The notes under the pieces are model-generated. The model worked only from the letters and a program-made list of their open reading frames with translations, had not been told where the DNA came from and made no database searches. Below, piece by piece: positions 1 through 7,204 of a stretch of 64,000 nt of DNA. The DNA is taken from the NCBI GenBank assembly GCA_963737445.1, contig CAVTSO010000001.1, positions 186,001-250,000 of the forward strand. The letters are read 5' to 3'. Numbering within the stretch: position 1 is the stretch's first letter; each line of letters begins with the position of its first letter. The DNA is from JAICYJ01 sp963737445 (GTDB lineage Bacteria > Actinomycetota > Thermoleophilia > Gaiellales > JAICJC01). The translations under genes and the position numbers were made by a program.

Positions 1-828
1 GGCCGACACCGCGTCGCCGCACCAGTGAGGAGCGCCCGTGCCGCGGACGTTCAGCCCGAGCCCCCAGTCGGGGCAGTGCAGCTTGGGATAGGACTCGAGG
101 CCGCCCTCGAGCCCGGGCCACTGGATCGACGCCAGTTCGCGCACGCTCTCGGCCGAGAGCAGCGGCGCGCCGCCGGCCAGCAGCAGCTGCACCACCCTGG
201 CGCATCCTTCGGCCGTCGCGAAGCAGCCTCCGGCGGCCGACCCCCGGCGCCGCCACTCCGGGCCGTTGAACAGCTGCACACCGGGAGCCACCAGGCCCGG
301 CTCCAGCACCTCGAGCGCGCGGCCGTACTGCTCGTCGGGCAGCGGCAGGAACGCGTCCATCTCCAGCGGCCGCAGCACCGCCTCGGTCACGTAGCGGCGG
401 TAGTCGATGCCCGACGCCGCCTCGATCAGGGCGGCGAGCACGTGGTAGCCCTCGTTCGAGTAGGCGCGGCGGGTGGCCGGCGGCCGCACCGGCTGCACAT
501 CGAGCGGCGCCACTCCCTTGGCGATCTCGGGCAGGCCGGAGGCGTGCGCGAGCAGGTGGCGGGCCGTGATGCTCGCGCGCGCCGAGTCGCGGTATTGCGG
601 CAAGTGGTCGCCCACTGGAGCGTCCAGCTCGATCGTGCCCTCCTCGGCCGCGACCAGCGTCGCGATGGCAACGATCGGCTTGGTCAGCGAGGCCAGGGCG
701 AACAGGGAGTCCGTTTCAGCGGTGCCCGCGACGTGCATATCCTCCACGCCTGAGCGTCCGACGACCGCTACCGCGACCCCCGGCACGTCACCCTCAGCCA
801 CCCAGTTGTTGACAGCGTCCCACGCCAC
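1..828 (-). CDS. Serine beta-lactamase-family hydrolase (class C / DD-peptidase fold), 3' end cut by window edge
   Basis: The reading frame is open from a GTG at 828 to the left edge (276 codons, no stop seen). It shows the penicillin-binding fold signature: an S-L-T-K motif (SxxK, catalytic Ser and Lys) in 'LFALASLTKPIVAIATL', then 'ARHLLAHASGLPEI', which is typical of this family, and Y-S-N in 'RRAYSNEGYHVLAALIEAASG' (YxN). No signal peptide is visible, so a cytoplasmic esterase or aminopeptidase role is as likely as a beta-lactamase one; such proteins are often misnamed. A second GTG at 801 is an alternative start. The gene diverges from the LytR_C-domain gene, whose start is 32 nt away. 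Confidence 0.85.
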   Translation of the reverse strand, partial: MAWDAVNNWVAEGDVPGVAVAVVGRSGVEDMHVAGTAETDSLFALASLTKPIVAIATLVAAEEGTIELDAPVGDHLPQYRDSARASITARHLLAHASGLPEIAKGVAPLDVQPVRPPATRRAYSNEGYHVLAALIEAASGIDYRRYVTEAVLRPLEMDAFLPLPDEQYGRALEVLEPGLVAPGVQLFNGPEWRRRGSAAGGCFATAEGCARVVQLLLAGGAPLLSAESVRELASIQWPGLEGGLESYPKLHCPDWGLGLNVRGTGAPHWCGDAVSA

Positions 829-860
829 CGGGGCATGTTAGAGGTATCGTTTTTCCGAAC

Positions 861-1499
861 ATGGCACGAGTGGAGACCCGCAGCAGGCCGATCGAGGCCG
901 AAGAGAACACCGGCGAGGAGCATCTCGACGACTGGTTTGCACGCCGGCTTGAGTCGCAGGGAATCCCCTCGCGGCTGGGCGCTCCGTCGACCGCGCGGAT
1001 CCTGGCGGTGGCGGGACTGGCGCTCGCGCTGCTGGCGTTTCTGTGGGCGCTTTCGAGCGTCGGGTCCAGCCACACGACCTCGTCGGTCACGACGCCGCCC
1101 GCCACCACGTCGCCCGACAACGCCGGTAACAACGGCGGAGGCGGTGGCGGTGGCGGAGGCGGCGGGAACGGCAGCGCCAAGCACAGCACGGTAGCGTGGA
1201 ACACGGTCACCGTCGACGTGCTGAACGGGTTCGGTGGAAGTGGCGCCGCCGCCTCGAACGCGGCCGTTCTGCGCGCGGCCGGATGGACGGTTGGCACCAC
1301 CAGCAACGCCAGCGGCATCACGAAGACCGAGGTCGTGTACCTGCCCGGCCACGACGCCCAGGCGAAGGCCGTCTCCAAGAAGCTGGGCCTGGGCCAGCCG
1401 GTGCCGATCGCTCAGGCCACCGGCGTCCCGTCCGACGCCACGAGCGGGGTCGCCATCGTGCTCGGCCCCGACCAGCTGACCAACACGACCGTCCACTAG
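861..1499 (+). CDS. Membrane-anchored LytR_C-domain protein
   Basis: The 212-residue product has a charged cytoplasmic N-terminus, one transmembrane helix (about residues 47-66, rich in Ala/Leu), and a Thr/Ser-rich extracellular linker ending in a run of 11 glycines. The C-terminal domain (about residues 110-205) matches the LytR C-terminal domain pattern: 'VTVDVLNGFGGSGAAASNAA', later 'EVVYLPGHDAQAKAVSKKLG' and 'AIVLGPDQ'. This domain is often found attached to LCP wall-polymer ligases; here it stands without the catalytic part. A wall-associated role is inferred. The 3' end overlaps the convergent decarboxylase by 4 nt. Confidence 0.85.
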   Translation: MARVETRSRPIEAEENTGEEHLDDWFARRLESQGIPSRLGAPSTARILAVAGLALALLAFLWALSSVGSSHTTSSVTTPPATTSPDNAGNNGGGGGGGGGGGNGSAKHSTVAWNTVTVDVLNGFGGSGAAASNAAVLRAAGWTVGTTSNASGITKTEVVYLPGHDAQAKAVSKKLGLGQPVPIAQATGVPSDATSGVAIVLGPDQLTNTTVH

Positions 1500-2929
1500 G
1501 GCTCGCGCAGCGCGTCCCACGTGCGCTCGACGTGCTCCCAGCGGCTGGCGGCATTTCCGATGGCGATGCGGATCGCGAAGCTGCCGTCGACCTTGGTGTG
1601 AGACACCAGCGCGGTGCCGCTGTGGTTGATGCGATCGACGAGGGCGGCGTTGAGACGTTCGAGCTCCTGCTCGTCGTCGACGCCGTCGGGGTGTGACCGG
1701 AAGCAGACGGTCGAGAGCGGCACCGGCGCCATCAGCTCCCAGCCCGGCTCGGCGGCGACTGCCTCTGCGAGGCGCTGCGCCAGCGCGATGTGCCCCGACA
1801 CGAGCTCGGCCAGGCCTTCGCGGCCGTAGGCACGGATCACCATCCACAGCTTCAGCGCGCGGAACCGCCGGCCCAGCGCCAGGCCGTAGTCCATCAGGTT
1901 GAGGACGTCGGACTCGTCGGTCGTCAGGTAGAACGGAACCAGCGCGAACACCTCCCGTAGCACGTCCGGGCGCGACGTGTAGAGCAGGCTGCAGTCGACC
2001 GGGGTGAACAGCCACTTGTGAGGGTTGAACACCAGCGAGTCGGCGTGCTCGCAGCCTGCCAGCAGCGGCCGCGTCGCCGCCACCAGACCGGCGGCGCCGC
2101 CGTAGGCCGCGTCCACGTGCAGCCAGAGCCCGTGGCGGGCGCATATGTCGGCGATCTCGGGCACCGGATCGATGCTCGTGGTGGAGGTGGTGCCGACCGT
2201 GGCAACGACCGCCAGCGGCCGCACGCCGGCGGCGAGATCAGCCTCCACCCCCTCTGCCAGCAGGTCGGGGCGCATCCGCAGGTGGTGGTCGGTCGCGATC
2301 TTCGTGAGGCCGTCGAGGCCGATACCGAGCGTGATGCAGGCCTTGTCCACCGACGAGTGCGCTTCGGCCGATGCATACACGCGCAGCGGTGGCAGGTCGG
2401 CCCTGCCTGCCATCCCCCGCGTGCGGATGTCGAGCCCGGCCGCCTCGCGGGCGCACGCGAGGCCGTACATCGTAGAGGTCGACGCGGTGTCGGTGATCTC
2501 GCCGAACCAGCCGGCCGGCAGCCCCAGCAGGTCGAGCACCCAGGCCAGCGTGCGCTGCTCGAGCTCGGTGGCGGCGGGAGAGGTGCGCCACAGCATCGCG
2601 TTCACGTTGAGAGCGCTCGCGATCAGCTCGCCGACGATGCCCGGGCCGCTGCCGGTGATGCCGAAGTAGGCGAAGAAGGCCGGGTGGTTCCAGTGCGTTA
2701 TCCCGGGCAGGATCAGGGCATCGATGTCGGCCATGATCGACTCCAGCGGCTCGCCCCCGTCCGGGGCGATGCGCGGCAGCCGGGCCGCAACCTCACCCGG
2801 CTCGACCTGGGCCATGACCGGGCGCTCGGAGACGGTCTCCAGGTACCCCGACACCCAGGATGCGGCCTCGGCCAGCGCGTCTCGCAGCTCCTCGCTGGTG
2901 GGGCCGGGGCCGGTCATCGACGCGCTCAT
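1496..2929 (-). CDS. PLP-dependent aromatic-L-amino-acid-decarboxylase-type enzyme (group II decarboxylase)
   Basis: At 477 residues it has the usual length for the DDC/AADC family. It carries 'HVDAAYGGAAGL' (the His-Asp-Ala cofactor region) and 'LVFNPHKWLFTPVDCSLLY', where the Lys of NPHKW is the Schiff-base lysine. The family removes CO2 from aromatic or acidic amino acids to give amines such as tyramine, tryptamine or phenethylamine. It is the last gene of a seven-gene minus-strand run containing homologues of methylamine-dehydrogenase assembly proteins, so the amine it makes may be the substrate of that system (inference). Substrate specificity cannot be read from sequence; glutamate or diaminobutyrate decarboxylation cannot be excluded. 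Confidence 0.9.
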   Translation of the reverse strand: MSASMTGPGPTSEELRDALAEAASWVSGYLETVSERPVMAQVEPGEVAARLPRIAPDGGEPLESIMADIDALILPGITHWNHPAFFAYFGITGSGPGIVGELIASALNVNAMLWRTSPAATELEQRTLAWVLDLLGLPAGWFGEITDTASTSTMYGLACAREAAGLDIRTRGMAGRADLPPLRVYASAEAHSSVDKACITLGIGLDGLTKIATDHHLRMRPDLLAEGVEADLAAGVRPLAVVATVGTTSTTSIDPVPEIADICARHGLWLHVDAAYGGAAGLVAATRPLLAGCEHADSLVFNPHKWLFTPVDCSLLYTSRPDVLREVFALVPFYLTTDESDVLNLMDYGLALGRRFRALKLWMVIRAYGREGLAELVSGHIALAQRLAEAVAAEPGWELMAPVPLSTVCFRSHPDGVDDEQELERLNAALVDRINHSGTALVSHTKVDGSFAIRIAIGNAASRWEHVERTWDALREP

Positions 2930-2948
2930 GGGCGCAGTATGGCAGCGC

Positions 2949-4268
2949 TCAGCCGCGGTGGATCGACGAGGTGGTCGAGTTGTAGACCGTGAAGTAGCGG
3001 CGGTCGGCGAAGATCGCGGTCGTCCACAGGAAGCGGCCGCTGCCCTTGTTCACCGAGTAGATGGCGCGCGAGCGCGACGTGTGCAGGTTCATGACCTCGA
3101 CCTGCATGCCCTGCAGCGTCTGGCGGATGTAGATCACCGAGGTGCCGTCGATGGCCGGGTTGAAGTAGCTGTCGATCTTGGTGGTGCGCGGCGACCCCGA
3201 GCTCTTGCGGTCGATCCGGTAGACCGTGATCGAGCTGCTGCTCCCGGTGGTGCGGTGGTAGACGACGCGCGGGTAGGAGATGTCGGGCGGCCCCAGGTCG
3301 GTGCGCAGCCGCGAGTGCGCGATCACGCTCGCGGAGCCGGTATGGAGGTTGTAGAGGATGATCTGGCGACGCGCGTTCTTGACCCGCCGGTAGACCAGCC
3401 ACTTCCCGGACAGGGCGGGGTCGCGGCCCTGAAGCGGCAGCGTCTGCAGCACGGTCATGGTGGTGAAGTCGAGGATCTCGAAGGCCGGGCCGGTGTCTAC
3501 CACGACGCTGGTACCGCTTACATCAGGGGTCATGCCGGGCAGGTCGGTGAACGTGCCGTTGTAGCGAACGACGCCGGTCAGCGATCCGTCCGAGTTGATC
3601 CGGTCGAACGCCAGCACGCCGGTGCCGGCCGAGGGATCGGCCACCGGTTGCGTGCCCAGGTCGATCTTGCCGGAGGCCTGGGCGACGCCCGAGGCGGCAC
3701 CCATCGCCAGCAACGAGCCCAGCAGCCCCAGCGCTGCCGCGTTCGCCAGCCGCAGCCGGCGGCGGCCGGCGAGCCGCGCCATCCACTCGATCCTGGCGGT
3801 GGCCTGCTCGTGGCTGCGCACGCGGGCGGTGGCCACGGCCAGCGCCACGCCCCGCCCCAGGCCGAAGGCGGCCAGCACGGCAGCGCCGGAAACAGGTCCG
3901 GCCAGCGCCGCGACGCCCACGGCCACCACCGGCAGGGTCGCGACCGGCAGGTAGGTCGCAAAGCCGAAGCCGAGGCCGGCTCCGTAGAGCAGCGCGGTCA
4001 GCGGCTGCGGATAGCGCTCGCGCCAGCGCTCCGGCACCTGGCGCCGCATCTGGGGCAGGGGCAGGCGCAGCAGGCCCAGTTCGGCCGCTGCCTCGAGCAG
4101 GGCGAAGACGGCGACGGCTGCGGCCACGGTCGCCCCGCCCGCGGGCAGGGCCGCGCCCAGCGCCAGGCCCAGCAGGCCGGCAGTGGCGACGGCGCCTGTG
4201 GTGAACAGGGCGAGCGACAGCAGCCATGTGCGTGTCCCGTGCACGACGGGGACGATGGTCTCCACCAT
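2949..4268 (-). CDS. Polytopic membrane domain (MauF/CcdA-like) fused to a beta-propeller-like extracytoplasmic domain
   Basis: This is a two-part protein of 439 residues. Residues about 1-200 hold roughly six hydrophobic helices with small-residue and Gly/Pro patterns of the DsbD/CcdA/MauF type ('GFATYLPVATLPVVAVGVAA', then 'GLGRGVALAVA'). Residues about 215-439 are strand-rich with repeated blade-like units such as 'ILDFTTMTVLQTLPLQG', 'IILYNLHTGSASVIAHSR', 'ITVYRIDRKSSG' and 'VEVMNLHTSRSRAIYSV', resembling a TolB/WD-type propeller. It lies 86 nt downstream of the MauA-like gene. Mau operons encode MauF (membrane) and MauB (propeller heavy chain); this gene may combine both kinds of domain (inference). 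The propeller is shorter than a full MauB. Confidence 0.65.
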   Translation of the reverse strand: MVETIVPVVHGTRTWLLSLALFTTGAVATAGLLGLALGAALPAGGATVAAAVAVFALLEAAAELGLLRLPLPQMRRQVPERWRERYPQPLTALLYGAGLGFGFATYLPVATLPVVAVGVAALAGPVSGAAVLAAFGLGRGVALAVATARVRSHEQATARIEWMARLAGRRRLRLANAAALGLLGSLLAMGAASGVAQASGKIDLGTQPVADPSAGTGVLAFDRINSDGSLTGVVRYNGTFTDLPGMTPDVSGTSVVVDTGPAFEILDFTTMTVLQTLPLQGRDPALSGKWLVYRRVKNARRQIILYNLHTGSASVIAHSRLRTDLGPPDISYPRVVYHRTTGSSSSITVYRIDRKSSGSPRTTKIDSYFNPAIDGTSVIYIRQTLQGMQVEVMNLHTSRSRAIYSVNKGSGRFLWTTAIFADRRYFTVYNSTTSSIHRG

Positions 4269-4354
4269 CGAAAACCCTCAGGGCGACCAGGCGCCGGACA
4301 CGCCGGCGATCAACGCGCAGGCCGCCAGCGCCGCGTCGGGGTTGAGGGAGACGG

Positions 4355-4954
4355 TCAGCACGGCGTGGACGTCTGGTAGTAAAGGACGCAGAACACGCGG
4401 CGGCCGTTGTAGCAGTAGCCGACGAGGGCGGCGTCGCCGTTGATCCGGGTCCTGGTGTGCGCACAGCAGTCGACCAGCTTGCGGATGGTGCCGCCGCAGC
4501 AGCGATACCAGCCGCCGTCGAACTGGGCCTTCAGGCCGTAGCGCTCGCGCACCCAGTCCTGGCAGAGGCGGGTGCGGGGCGCGCGCGGCAGCAGGTCGCC
4601 GGTGGGGCCGCGGAGGCGGGTGCCGCTCTCGTCGACGACGTAGCCCTCGGCATCGACCAGGCGCCCGAGGTTGTCGACACGGTGGCCGTCCTTGGGGCGC
4701 AGCGGGCGGCCGTTCAGGTCGATGCGGGGCGGGAAGTACGGCCCCGGGCAGTGGTGCGTCGTGTAGGTGTGGCCGCAGAACCCGTAGTAGCGGGCGTCGG
4801 CGGTATCGGGCGAGACGGCGCTCGCCGCCAGGCGGCCCGAGACCGCGGCCAGCGCGGCTGCGCCGAGGCGGCCGAGGAAGCCGCGGCGCGTGTGGGAGGA
4901 CGCCAGGCGGCGGGCGAGGCGCTCGCCGGCGGGGGTGCGGGCGTCAGGCAGCAC
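4355..4954 (-). CDS. Tat-exported cysteine-rich protein resembling methylamine dehydrogenase light chain (MauA-like)
   Basis: The 199-residue product has a twin-arginine signal at the N-terminus (R23-R24 in 'SHTRRGFLGRLG', then a hydrophobic stretch ending near residue 47). The exported part has ten cysteines (60, 69, 131, 152, 153, 163, 164, 181, 189, 199), including two CC pairs, which suits a small multi-disulfide protein. The spacing 'RCCGG...DCCAH...GYCYNG...C' recalls the MauA light chain. MauA cross-links two tryptophans into the TTQ cofactor; here only W134 and W149 occur, and the residue before C181, where MauA has the second Trp, is Tyr. The gene overlaps the MauE-MauD fusion by 11 nt, consistent with that protein forming its disulfides. 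Confidence 0.7.
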   Translation of the reverse strand: MLPDARTPAGERLARRLASSHTRRGFLGRLGAAALAAVSGRLAASAVSPDTADARYYGFCGHTYTTHHCPGPYFPPRIDLNGRPLRPKDGHRVDNLGRLVDAEGYVVDESGTRLRGPTGDLLPRAPRTRLCQDWVRERYGLKAQFDGGWYRCCGGTIRKLVDCCAHTRTRINGDAALVGYCYNGRRVFCVLYYQTSTPC

Positions 4955-5855
4955 GGTCGACCGCCGGCTGCTCTCGCTCGCGGACGCGGCCGCTCACGAC
5001 CAGGCCCTCGAGCTGCTCCAGGGTGTTGATGGTGCCCTTGGCGCGCACGTATCCGGCAGCGTCCACGTACACGGCGTACGGCGTCCCCGGGACGAGAAAC
5101 TGCTCGTACAGCTCCCGGCCGCGGTCATCCTCGTAGCGGACGCGCTCGACCGCGACTGCGTGGTCCGAGGCAAGCGCCCGCAGGCCGGGCACGATCTGCG
5201 CGCAGATCGGGCAGTCGCGCGACGTGAACACCACCAGCCGCCCGGCCATGCCGTCGGGGGCCGGCTCGCCCAGCGGCAGCCCCTCGGCCTCGTGCTCGAA
5301 GGCGTGGCCCGGCCCCAGCCGCAGGTGCAGCACGCCGACCTGACGGTAGAGCGCCAGCACCAGTGCCGCCAGGCCCAGCACCGCCGCCCACAGGGCGACG
5401 TAGCTGACCGTCCAGAACGCGCTCCCGAGCGCGGGATGCAGCCCCAGCGCCGCAGCCACCGCCGCCAGGCCGAGCAGGGCGTTTCGCACCAGGGTGAGCG
5501 GACCGGGCGGACGCGAGCCGGGCAGGCAGCCGCAGGCCGGCGGCGCCGTTCCGGCGGCAAGCTCCACGGCGAGGGCGAGGCTGAACACTGCCAGCAGCGC
5601 GAGCGCGGCCCAGCCGGCCGCGGGCAGGCCGGCCACCAGCGCCGCGGCGACCGTGATCTCGGCGGCCGGCACCGTCCAGGCAACCAGCCGCCGCGGTCGC
5701 ACCAGGCGGTAGCCGGCCAGCGCCTGGGCGAACGCCTCCCGGTGCGCCAGCTTGCCGACACCGGCGACCAGGAACAGCCCACCGAGCAGGACCCCCATCG
5801 GTGCGTGGACGGTCATCATCCGAGCGGCGATGCTAGCCGCCGCCGCGGACGGCAC
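4944..5855 (-). CDS. MauE-MauD fusion: DoxX/MauE-like membrane domain with C-terminal thioredoxin-like domain
   Basis: Residues about 18-170 hold five to six transmembrane helices of the MauE/DoxX type, beginning 'GVLLGGLFLVAGVGKLAHRE' and including a CGC motif (108-110) in 'PPACGCLPGSRPPG'. After the last helix comes a thioredoxin-like domain with a CPIC redox motif (C215, C218) in 'VVFTSRDCPICAQIVPGL' and a cis-proline region 'GTPYAVYVD'. In methylotrophs MauE and MauD are separate proteins needed for disulfide formation in the MADH light chain; here they are one polypeptide directly upstream of the cysteine-rich MauA-like gene. Start codons at residues 13 or 14 (5819, 5816) are plausible alternatives. 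Confidence 0.85.
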   Translation of the reverse strand: MPSAAAASIAARMMTVHAPMGVLLGGLFLVAGVGKLAHREAFAQALAGYRLVRPRRLVAWTVPAAEITVAAALVAGLPAAGWAALALLAVFSLALAVELAAGTAPPACGCLPGSRPPGPLTLVRNALLGLAAVAAALGLHPALGSAFWTVSYVALWAAVLGLAALVLALYRQVGVLHLRLGPGHAFEHEAEGLPLGEPAPDGMAGRLVVFTSRDCPICAQIVPGLRALASDHAVAVERVRYEDDRGRELYEQFLVPGTPYAVYVDAAGYVRAKGTINTLEQLEGLVVSGRVREREQPAVDRAA

Positions 5856-5860
5856 CCCAC

Positions 5861-7183
5861 CTACGAAACGTGCTGGAGGGTGGCTTCGACGGCGGCCACG
5901 GACTCCTCGAGCAGACCCAGCATCTCGGCCACCTCATCGTTCGAGATGATCAGCGGCGGGGCCAGCATGACCGCGTCCATGTGCCGGTTCAGGATCGGCG
6001 TCGGGCACGGGTAGATCATCAGGCCGCGCTCGCGGGCGGCGGCCGTGACCTTGCCGGTGACTCGCTGGGACGCGGCGAAGCGCTCGCCGCTGTCCGGATG
6101 GCGCAGCTCGATGCCCTGCAGCAGCCCGCGGCCGCGGAGCGCGTACATGAGCGGGTGCCGCGCGGACATCTGCTCCAGCTGTGACCGGATCACCACACCC
6201 TTGCGGTCGGCCTCGGCCACCAGGTCGTCCTGCTCGATCGTGTCGATCACCGCGCAGCCGACGGCGCAGCCGAGCGGGTAGCCGGAGAACGTGTGCCCGT
6301 ACGAGAAGCCGTTGGGTGCGCCGCCCACGACCTCGCGGATGGCGCGGGTGGCGACCATCCCCGACAGCGGCAGCACGCCGCCACCGATGCCCTTGCCGAA
6401 GGTGATCACGTCGGGCACGGCGTCGTGGTGCTCGACGCCGAACCAGCGGCCGGTGCGGCCGAAGCCGGTGATGATCTCGTCGGCCACGAGCAGCACCTGG
6501 TGGCGGTCGCAGACCTCGCGGACGGCCCGCAGGTAGCCGGGCGGCAGGTCGACGGCGGCCCCCGATGAGCCGGTCATCGGCTCGACGATGAACGCGGCGA
6601 CGTGGTCGGCGCCACGGCTGAGGATGGCGGCCTCCAGCTCGGCGGCACCCTGCTCGGCGGTCTCGGCGTTGGGGACGGCGGCGTACTTGTGCAGCAGCGA
6701 CTCGAACGGGGCGCGCCAGCGGGAGCCCGACAGCGACAGGGCTCCCAGGGTCGAGCCGTGGTAGGAGGTGGCGCGCGACAGGAACTCGATCTTGGCCGGC
6801 CTGCCCATCAGCTCCCAGTAGAGGACGGCGAGATGCATCGCCGACTCGTTGGCCTCGGAGCCGGAGGAGTTGAAGAACGACCATTCGAGGTCGCCGGGTG
6901 CGTGGCCGGCGATGCGCTCGGCCAGCTCCAGCATCGGCTCGTTGCGGAACGAGAAGCGGTAGGTGAAGTTGAGCTGCTGCGACTGGCGGGCGAGCGCTTC
7001 GACCACGCGGGGGTGGCAGTGGCCGAGCAGCATCACCATGGCACCGCCGCAGGCGTCCAGGTAGCTGCGGCCGTCTGCCGTCTCGATCCTGCAGCCGGCA
7101 CCGCGCACGGCCACCGGCAGCGCCTCGCCGGCCGTCATCGAGTAGTCGACGCGCTGCGCGTCGGTCAGGTTGGCAGCTTCCAC
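5861..7183 (-). CDS. Class III (fold type I) PLP aminotransferase
   Basis: At 440 residues it has standard family length. It has 'NSSGSEANESAMHLAV' (phosphate-binding turn), 'LLVADEIITGFGRTG' (the Asp that contacts the PLP ring) and 'ITFGKGIGGGVLPLSG' with the Schiff-base Lys. The family moves amino groups between omega-amines or beta-amino acids and a keto acid (pyruvate or 2-oxoglutarate). It sits in the middle of the seven-gene minus-strand run, 5 nt before the MauE-MauD fusion and 21 nt after the ThDP enzyme, so it may act on the same amine or on the derived aldehyde/keto acid. The exact substrate is not predictable. Confidence 0.9.
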   Translation of the reverse strand: MEAANLTDAQRVDYSMTAGEALPVAVRGAGCRIETADGRSYLDACGGAMVMLLGHCHPRVVEALARQSQQLNFTYRFSFRNEPMLELAERIAGHAPGDLEWSFFNSSGSEANESAMHLAVLYWELMGRPAKIEFLSRATSYHGSTLGALSLSGSRWRAPFESLLHKYAAVPNAETAEQGAAELEAAILSRGADHVAAFIVEPMTGSSGAAVDLPPGYLRAVREVCDRHQVLLVADEIITGFGRTGRWFGVEHHDAVPDVITFGKGIGGGVLPLSGMVATRAIREVVGGAPNGFSYGHTFSGYPLGCAVGCAVIDTIEQDDLVAEADRKGVVIRSQLEQMSARHPLMYALRGRGLLQGIELRHPDSGERFAASQRVTGKVTAAARERGLMIYPCPTPILNRHMDAVMLAPPLIISNDEVAEMLGLLEESVAAVEATLQHVS

Positions 7184-7204
7184 TCAGGCGATTGTAGGCG
7201 GCGC

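Noticed and set aside
768..2144. 458-residue open frame opposite the decarboxylase and LytR_C genes
   Set aside because: Composition is extremely Arg/Gly-rich and it overlaps two genes with clear domain motifs; it is a GC-driven shadow frame.
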